In this document: positions 9,048 through 13,947 of the stretch, one piece after another | Layout: every line of letters starts with the position of its first letter | Numbering within the stretch: position 1 is the first letter of the stretch | Source of the DNA: Prolixibacteraceae bacterium | GTDB taxonomy: Bacteria; Bacteroidota; Bacteroidia; Bacteroidales; Prolixibacteraceae | Direction: 5' to 3' | Assembly: GCA_003537645.1 (NCBI GenBank) | Contig: DPRM01000025.1 | Location: 16,072-30,018, forward strand | Length of the DNA stretch: 13,947 bases | Translations under genes and position numbers: made by a program | Notes under the pieces: generated by a model | What the model saw: only the letters and a program-made list of their open reading frames with translations | The model's database searches: none | Told to the model about the DNA's origin: nothing

Positions 9048-10628
9048 ATGAAAAATATACTTAAAAATATAGCATACATTATTGGGTTGACTATCATGAT
9101 TTCCGGAGGATGCAAGGAAATAGACCCGGTTATTGAAGAGCTTTCGTTCGACAGAGTTTTCACCCCGGTTAACCTGACTGCAATGATCAGGAATAAAACT
9201 ACAGTAGAACTGAACTGGAACGTGCGCGGCGATGCCGATCATTATGTGGTCGAATTAAGTGAGGACAGCCTGAAATTTACCTCAATCATTAAAACGGTTG
9301 AAGTAGCGCCAGATCAGCTTCCTGTAAGCATTCTGCTCGATGGACAGACCCGCTATTCAGCAAGAGTAAAGGGTGTAAGTAACAACAATATTCAGGAATC
9401 GAAAATGATGATGGTGACTTTTAAAACCGATGCCGAGAATATTTTCTTTCCACTTGACGGGGCAGATATTGGAGCAACCACTGTAACCATCAAATGGCCT
9501 GCCGGAAGCGATGTAACCAATTTCGTTATTTCGGAAGGAAATGTGGTCAGAAACATCACTCCACAGGAAATAGCAGCTGGTGTTGCTACCATTACCGGAC
9601 TTGCCGGAGAAACCAATTATACCGTGAGAATGATGAAAGGCACCAAACAAAGAGGTTCGGTGACTTTTAAAACACTGATTGATCTGGGTGGTGCAACAGC
9701 CGTTTATCCTGAAAACGACTTGAGCGCAGTAATTTCAGCAGCAAAGTCCGGGGACGTTTTGGTTCTTTTTCCGGGCGATTATTTGGCTTATGCCGGAAAA
9801 ATCACATTGAATAAATCTATTTCGGTAAAAGGTTTGTATCCACACAATAAGCCAGTTCTGCACATACAGTTTGTACTCGAAGAGGGGGTTCAGGAGGTTG
9901 AAATCAGGGATGTTGAAATGAATGGAATTTACATCGATCCGCTTACAACCCTCGAAGCAAAACTCGATCATGCATTTCAGTACATGACTGCCGGTGCTGC
10001 TTATGGAAACCTGAAAGTAACTGGTTGCAATATTCACGATTACTCAAAATCGTTGTTCTCGGCAAGCAGCATTGCTTCGTCAGTCACTTCAATCGTATTG
10101 GACAACAGCATTGTGACAAATGTTTTGACTGATGCTGCTGATTTTATCGATTTCAGGACCAGTTTTCTTGAAAGCATTTCGCTGAAAAACAGTACATTCA
10201 ATAATTGTGCGCCGGCACGCGATTTTATCCGATTGGATGATGCTTCGGCTACCTACCCCGGAAAAGTAAGCAAAGTGGAGATTGATCATTGTACCTTGTA
10301 CAAGGTTTCGAATAATGCTTCGCGCCGACTGTTGTATGTCCGTTTTAAAACAAACACTTTATCGGTTACCAATACGCTTATTGCCGAAACGATTGGTTAT
10401 TACACCAATCAATCTTCTTCGGCACAGCCCGAGTGTTCGATGAACAATTATTTTAACTCGCCCGGTTTCATCACTGGTGGTTCAACTATTTCAGGAGCGA
10501 AATTCGATAACTCAGGTAATTATACGTTGTTGGATCCCGGTTTTGCAAATGCGGCAAATAGTGACTTTACCTTATCAAATCAAACACTGATTGATAACAA
10601 TGTAGGCGACCCCCGCTGGAAACCTTAA
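9048..10628 (+). CDS. FN3/DUF4957/DUF5123-type beta-helix lipoprotein, probable pectin-binding surface protein
   Basis: A 526-residue lipoprotein with a signal ending in ISGGC (Cys22) followed by KEID, suited to surface display. Two fibronectin-III-like beta-sandwiches follow, at about 40-127 (VELNWNV...YSARVKGV...VTFKT) and 130-210 (VTIKWPAGSD...NYTVRMMKG...VTFKT). From 212 the protein becomes a right-handed beta-helix-like region of DUF4957 type (AVISAAKSGDVLVLFPGDY, then short repeating strands such as VEIRDVEMNGIYI). It ends in a DUF5123-type part closing with GDPRWKP. The lyase RxPR motif is absent, so binding rather than cleavage is likely. From memory, proteins of this build sit beside SusCD in pectin PULs of Bacteroides and take the place of SusE/SusF. 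It starts 16 bp after susD. Domain borders are estimates. Confidence 0.85.
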   Translation: MKNILKNIAYIIGLTIMISGGCKEIDPVIEELSFDRVFTPVNLTAMIRNKTTVELNWNVRGDADHYVVELSEDSLKFTSIIKTVEVAPDQLPVSILLDGQTRYSARVKGVSNNNIQESKMMMVTFKTDAENIFFPLDGADIGATTVTIKWPAGSDVTNFVISEGNVVRNITPQEIAAGVATITGLAGETNYTVRMMKGTKQRGSVTFKTLIDLGGATAVYPENDLSAVISAAKSGDVLVLFPGDYLAYAGKITLNKSISVKGLYPHNKPVLHIQFVLEEGVQEVEIRDVEMNGIYIDPLTTLEAKLDHAFQYMTAGAAYGNLKVTGCNIHDYSKSLFSASSIASSVTSIVLDNSIVTNVLTDAADFIDFRTSFLESISLKNSTFNNCAPARDFIRLDDASATYPGKVSKVEIDHCTLYKVSNNASRRLLYVRFKTNTLSVTNTLIAETIGYYTNQSSSAQPECSMNNYFNSPGFITGGSTISGAKFDNSGNYTLLDPGFANAANSDFTLSNQTLIDNNVGDPRWKP

Positions 10629-10653
10629 ATGAGTGAATTAAAATATTTTAACG

Positions 10654-10695
10654 AGATCTGATCTGCATGGTTTTATAACCTTGCAGGTCAGCTCT
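10654..10695 (+). repeat. Strong intercistronic hairpin between the SusCD-type genes and the lyases
   Basis: The stem pairs 10654-10672 with 10677-10695 around the TTAT tetraloop (10673-10676). A 10-bp block (CTGATCTGCA with TGCAGGTCAG, one G-U pair) is flanked by a 4-bp inner stem (GGTT/AACC) and a 3-bp outer stem, each joined by one mismatch. No proper T-tract follows; the next bases are GATTTATAAATAG. It is therefore less likely a full intrinsic terminator than an element that stabilises or processes the mRNA, or attenuates transcription, lowering lyase expression relative to susCD. Confidence 0.6.
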
Positions 10696-10712
10696 GATTT
10701 ATAAATAGTGAT

Positions 10713-10784
10713 ATGAAACGAGCCATGAGAGATACTCTCACACAGAAGCATGATTATCCATGGCGAGTTCCATCTGACAATTAA
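10713..10784 (+). CDS. Possible 23-residue ORF in the lyase leader
   Basis: ATG at 10713 to TAA at 10784. The short product is polar and charged: it begins MKRAMRD, contains HDYPWRVP at residues 13-20, and ends SDN. It has no signal peptide or membrane segment and is not a family I recognise. It spans the 10726-10740 palindrome and stops 18 bp before the lyase start. It could be a leader peptide, a non-coding stretch open by chance, or a remnant. Support is weak. Confidence 0.2.
   Translation: MKRAMRDTLTQKHDYPWRVPSDN
10726..10740. repeat. Perfect 15-bp palindrome upstream of the lyases
   Basis: TGAGAG and CTCTCA flank the centre ATA with perfect symmetry. GCCATG (10722-10727) can alternatively pair with CATGGC (10759-10764) in a wider stem. 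It may be a small mRNA hairpin or a protein-binding dyad. No promoter box is clear beside it. Confidence 0.4.
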
Positions 10785-10802
10785 AAAACAAATTATAAAC
10801 TG

Positions 10803-12203
10803 ATGAAAAGTATTGGCCTTATATTTTTGCTTGTTTTTTTTCTTTCTGAAAATTGCATTTTGGCTCAGCCTATTGCATTTTACGGTGCCGAAGGTGGCGG
10901 AAAATATACCGCCGGAGGTCGTGGCGGAAAGGTTCTGTTTGTTGATAATCTGAATGATAAAGGAGAAGGAAGTTTCAGGAAAGCAATTGAAGCGGATGGA
11001 CCACGTACCATTGTGTTTCGGGTTTCAGGAAATATTGAACTGCAAAAACCTGTTTATATTAAGAATGGCGATGTAACAATTGCCGGTCAAAGTGCTCCGG
11101 GCGATGGTATTTGTCTGGTAAATTACGGTATTAAAATCGAAGCTGATAATGTGATTATCCGTTTCATACGTGTTCGTCCAGGCGACAAGGCGAAAGATGA
11201 AATGGATGCGATTTCGGGCATCAGGCAAAAAAATATTATCATCGACCATTGCAGTTTTAGTTGGGCGACCGACGAAACCGCTTCGTTTTACGACAACGAA
11301 AATTTCACTTTGCAATGGTGCATTATCAGCGAAAGCATGAATAAATCGGCTCACAGCAAGGGCGAGCATGGTTACGGCGGAATCTGGGGTGGTAAAAATG
11401 CCAGTTTTCATCACAACCTGCTTTCCGATCATTCGAGCAGAAATCCCCGTTTCTGCGGTTCGCGTTATACCAATAATCCCGAAACCGAAATGGTTGATTT
11501 CAGAAATAATGTGATTTACAATTGGGGGCACAACAGTACCTACGGCGGCGAAGAAGGAAACTATAACATGGTGAACAACTACTATAAAGCAGGTCCGGCA
11601 ACTTCAGCAAGAATAAGGAACCGCATTCTCGATCTCACGCAATCGTTTTTCAACGCAAGTTTCAATAATGACACTTTGGGAGCCGGAAAATTTTATATCG
11701 CCGGAAATTTTGTTGAAGGATTTCCCGATGTCTCGAAAAATAACTGGGACAAAGGCGTTCAGTGTAATGGCATAAATGCTGAAACAAAACTAAAGTCGAA
11801 ACTTACCAAACCTGTTCAGCACGAAAAGATTAAAACCAAAAAGGCTGCGCAGGCTTACAGGTCGGTATTAAAAAATGCGGGTGCCAATTTGCAGCGCGAT
11901 GCTGTCGATCAGCGAATTGTGGATGAAGTAAGTTCCGGGAAAGAACAGTTTGGCGAAACTTTTGGCGGCGGCAAACTGGGGATTATCGATTCGCAGGAAG
12001 ATGTTGGCGGCTGGCCAATCCTGAAACAGGAAACACCGCCTGCGGATAGCGACAACGATGGAATGCCCGATACCTGGGAACTGGCTAAGAAGCTAAACCC
12101 CAATGATCCGGCCGATGCTATTAAATACGATCAGGATAAAAACTATACCAATGTAGAAGTTTACCTGAATTCGATTGTCTCAACAATGATGAAACTGAAA
12201 TGA
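10803..12203 (+). CDS. Family 1 pectate lyase (PL1-like), signal peptide only
   Basis: Predicted to cleave polygalacturonate by Ca-dependent beta-elimination. It has 466 residues. The signal peptide is cleaved after ILA (residue 21); Cys18 sits in SENC, which is not a lipobox. The mature start GAEGGGKYTAGGRGG is the Bacteroidetes PL1 entry motif (usually FPGAEG; here FYGAEG). Parallel beta-helix features follow: ITIAGQ-like VTIAGQSAPGDGI, DNVIIRFIRVRPGD, IIIDHCSFSW, and SRNPRFCGS with R213/R216 in the RxPR position, where R213 is probably the catalytic Arg. Likely Ca ligands are D135, D148 and D157, by analogy with PelC-type enzymes. The C-terminal DSDNDGMPDTWE segment (about 416-427) looks like a Ca-binding loop. 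There is no T9SS sorting domain, so the enzyme is probably periplasmic. Its stop overlaps the next start by 4 nt. Confidence 0.93.
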   Translation: MKSIGLIFLLVFFLSENCILAQPIAFYGAEGGGKYTAGGRGGKVLFVDNLNDKGEGSFRKAIEADGPRTIVFRVSGNIELQKPVYIKNGDVTIAGQSAPGDGICLVNYGIKIEADNVIIRFIRVRPGDKAKDEMDAISGIRQKNIIIDHCSFSWATDETASFYDNENFTLQWCIISESMNKSAHSKGEHGYGGIWGGKNASFHHNLLSDHSSRNPRFCGSRYTNNPETEMVDFRNNVIYNWGHNSTYGGEEGNYNMVNNYYKAGPATSARIRNRILDLTQSFFNASFNNDTLGAGKFYIAGNFVEGFPDVSKNNWDKGVQCNGINAETKLKSKLTKPVQHEKIKTKKAAQAYRSVLKNAGANLQRDAVDQRIVDEVSSGKEQFGETFGGGKLGIIDSQEDVGGWPILKQETPPADSDNDGMPDTWELAKKLNPNDPADAIKYDQDKNYTNVEVYLNSIVSTMMKLK

Positions 12204-13891
12204 TAAAATCGATACTACTCGCGCAGCTATTTGTACTGATTGGATTCTCAACTTTTGCTCAGGTTACTGCTCTTCCTGCATTTCCCGGAGCCGAAGGTTA
12301 TGGAAAATATACCCCAGGCGGGCGTGGCGGAAAAGTAATTTATGTTACCAATCTTGAAGACAACACTTTGCCCGGATCGTTGCGTTATGCGGTTAATCAA
12401 ACCGGCGCGCGCATCGTGGTTTTTTCAGTTTCCGGAACCATTCAGCTTAAATCTGTCCTGAATATCAGGAATGCCAACATTACAATTGCCGGACAAACAG
12501 CGCCAGGCGATGGTATCACCTTGAGAGATTATTCAGTTGTGAATGATGCGGATAACGTGGTCATCAGGTTCATCAGGTTCCGCATGGGCGATGAAACCAA
12601 CCAGGAGAACGACGCAATTTGGGGGCGAAACCGAAAGAATATCATTCTTGATCATTGCACAATGAGCTGGAATACTGATGAATGCGCTTCTTTTTACGAC
12701 AACGAAAATTTCACGATGCAATGGTGTTTGTTGTCAGAAAGTTTACGCAATTCTGTTCACGGTAAAGGTGCGCATGGTTACGGCGGAATCTGGGGTGGCA
12801 AAAAAGCTTCGTTTCATCACAATTTACTATCGGCCCACGATAGCCGTAATCCACGTTTCTGCGGAAGCCGTTATTCCAACAGGCCTGATCTTGAGTTGGT
12901 TGATTTTAGAAATAATGTGATTTATAATTGGGGCTCAAATAATTCGTATGCGGCCGAAGGTGGAAGTTACAACATTGTAAACAACTATTATAAGCCTGGC
13001 CCTGCTTCATCTTCGTCGTCGAAAGCACGATTTTTACAACCTTATGCCGACGATGGTTCAAACAGTCAGCCAAAAGGTACCTACGGAAAGTTTTACTTTG
13101 CCGGAAACCAAATGGTGGGCAATACAGCAATTTCGTCGGATAACTGGCTGGGCGTGGTGCTGCATTCGAGTTTCGCCAGCAACGCCCCGACGGTCACCAA
13201 AAATAACTTAAAGGCAGATACCGAGTTTCCTGCCTCCAATGTAACTACACATTCGGCACAAAATGCTTATTTTAAAGTATTGGATTACGCTGGCGCCAGC
13301 CTCGTTCGCGATGTAGTTGATCAACGGATTATCAGCGATGCCACCACCGGAACTGCAACATTTATGAGCGGCGGAAACGGCAGCGTAAATGGACTTATAG
13401 ATACACAAAGCGCAGTTGGTGGGTGGCCTTTTCTGAAATCGCTTCAGTCGCCAACCGACAGCGATTTGGATGGAATACCCGACCTGTGGGAAGATGCCAA
13501 CGGATTGAAAAGGAATGATCCGTCTGATGCCCAACTCACCTCCGTTGATGGCAAATATCCAAACGTGGAAGTTTATCTTAATAGTCTGGTTACTGCGATT
13601 ACCGAAAATCAGTTGAAAGATGCCTTGTTCTCATCACTTTCTCCGGAAATGAAAACCAGTGAACCGATCGAGATTGTTTTTGATGGAAAAACCGGGTTGC
13701 TTAAAATAAACCACCAGCAAAAGATCAAAATGGTTCAGGTTTATAACCTCACCGGCCAGTTAATTTGTTCACAAACTTTCTTTTCTGCCAGTATTGAAAT
13801 GCCAGTATCACACAAAATGAAGGGGATTTTTATCGTCAGGATTCAGGATGAGAAGGAGGCTATTTTCTCCATGAAAGTGCTCCATTTCTGA
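12200..13891 (+). CDS. Family 1 pectate lyase (PL1-like) with T9SS C-terminal sorting domain
   Basis: Paralogue of the preceding lyase, 563 residues. The signal peptide is cleaved after TFA (residue 20), followed by the canonical FPGAEGYGKYTPGGRGG. Shared core motifs include TIAGQTAPGDGI, DNVVIRFIRFRMGD, ILDHCTMSW, ASFYDNENFTMQWC, HGYGGIWGGK and SRNPRFCGSR, with R216 the probable catalytic Arg and R219 next in RxPR. Candidate Ca ligands are D138, D151 and D160. A Ca-loop-like DSDLDGIPDLWE lies at about 420-431. Unlike its neighbour it has a C-terminal domain at about 488-563 with the T9SS type A pattern: VQVYNLTGQL, then GIFIVRI, then a basic-hydrophobic end KVLHF. Export to the surface or medium is therefore expected. 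The ATGA overlap with the upstream stop implies translational coupling. It is probably the initial endo-cutting enzyme of the locus. Confidence 0.94.
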   Translation: MIKSILLAQLFVLIGFSTFAQVTALPAFPGAEGYGKYTPGGRGGKVIYVTNLEDNTLPGSLRYAVNQTGARIVVFSVSGTIQLKSVLNIRNANITIAGQTAPGDGITLRDYSVVNDADNVVIRFIRFRMGDETNQENDAIWGRNRKNIILDHCTMSWNTDECASFYDNENFTMQWCLLSESLRNSVHGKGAHGYGGIWGGKKASFHHNLLSAHDSRNPRFCGSRYSNRPDLELVDFRNNVIYNWGSNNSYAAEGGSYNIVNNYYKPGPASSSSSKARFLQPYADDGSNSQPKGTYGKFYFAGNQMVGNTAISSDNWLGVVLHSSFASNAPTVTKNNLKADTEFPASNVTTHSAQNAYFKVLDYAGASLVRDVVDQRIISDATTGTATFMSGGNGSVNGLIDTQSAVGGWPFLKSLQSPTDSDLDGIPDLWEDANGLKRNDPSDAQLTSVDGKYPNVEVYLNSLVTAITENQLKDALFSSLSPEMKTSEPIEIVFDGKTGLLKINHQQKIKMVQVYNLTGQLICSQTFFSASIEMPVSHKMKGIFIVRIQDEKEAIFSMKVLHF

Positions 13892-13909
13892 TAATACATC
13901 GAATTACAC

Positions 13910-13943
13910 CCGCTTTTTGGTACTTATTTCCCGCTGCTGATAC
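13910..13943 (+). promoter_or_regulatory. Second copy of the CCGCT direct-repeat operator candidate
   Basis: CCGCTTTTTGGTAC (13910-13923) is identical to the first half-site upstream of susC; with the preceding C, 15 bases match (13909-13923 with 3712-3726). CCGCTGCTGATAC follows at 13931-13943, 21 bp on. It starts 18 bp after the last lyase stop and is cut short by the window edge. No terminator is visible in 13892-13947. It probably controls a gene beyond the window. Confidence 0.5.
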
Positions 13944-13947
13944 GTTT

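Noticed and set aside
10676..10683. TAACCTTG as a -7 box for a separate lyase promoter
   Set aside because: It has one mismatch to TAnnTTTG, lies inside the hairpin stem and has no -33 partner.
10854..10856. Cys18 of the first lyase as a lipidation site
   Set aside because: The preceding residues SEN do not form a lipobox, and a normal cleavage site follows at ILA-Q.
11025..11531. 168-codon open frame on the minus strand inside the first lyase
   Set aside because: It runs opposite a well-supported lyase gene, shows no domain or signal sequence I recognise, and is explained by that gene's codon composition. The other minus-strand frames in the window are similar shadows.
1..13947. tRNA, rRNA, CRISPR arrays, insertion sequences
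   Set aside because: I saw no spaced repeat array, no transposase or integrase frame, and no tRNA-like cloverleaf in the short non-coding gaps.

Overview
The window is a pectin (homogalacturonan)-type polysaccharide utilisation locus (PUL) from a Bacteroidota bacterium, with every gene on the + strand. Four traits point to this phylum: a hybrid two-component system (HTCS) sensor, a SusC/SusD pair, lipoproteins carrying an N-terminal Cys, and a type IX secretion (T9SS) C-terminal sorting domain. HTCS regulation together with T9SS sorting suggests the Marinilabiliales/Prolixibacteraceae side of the Bacteroidales, or a relative, rather than gut Bacteroides. That placement is inference.

Layout. 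1-3618: 3' part of an HTCS regulator whose 5' end lies outside the window. 3619-3984: a 366-bp regulatory gap holding a direct-repeat operator candidate (3713-3748), a Bacteroidetes-type -7 box (3772-3779) embedded in a 28-bp dyad (3773-3800), and a 34-codon ORF (3815-3919) for a putative single-pass membrane microprotein. 3985-7233: SusC-like TonB-dependent transporter. 7253-9031: SusD-like lipoprotein. 9048-10628: lipoprotein with two fibronectin-III-like domains and a beta-helix-like region of DUF4957/DUF5123 type, probably a surface pectin-binding protein. 10629-10802: 174-bp gap with a strong hairpin, a perfect small palindrome and a 23-codon ORF. 10803-12203 and 12200-13891: tandem, 4-nt-overlapping family 1 pectate lyases. 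Only the second carries a T9SS sorting domain. 13892-13947: non-coding end that repeats the operator-like element found upstream of susC.

How it could work together (inference from known PULs). The T9SS-exported lyase cuts polygalacturonate outside the cell or at its surface. The beta-helix lipoprotein and SusD capture the products, and SusC imports them with TonB energy. The lyase without a sorting domain shortens them in the periplasm. The HTCS beta-propeller senses an oligosaccharide there, and its cytoplasmic AraC domain activates the susC promoter through the CCGCT-containing repeats. The second copy of the repeat at the right edge predicts that the next transcription unit belongs to the same regulon.

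The five large genes are well supported. The least explained parts are the 366-bp susC leader and the 174-bp gap before the lyases.
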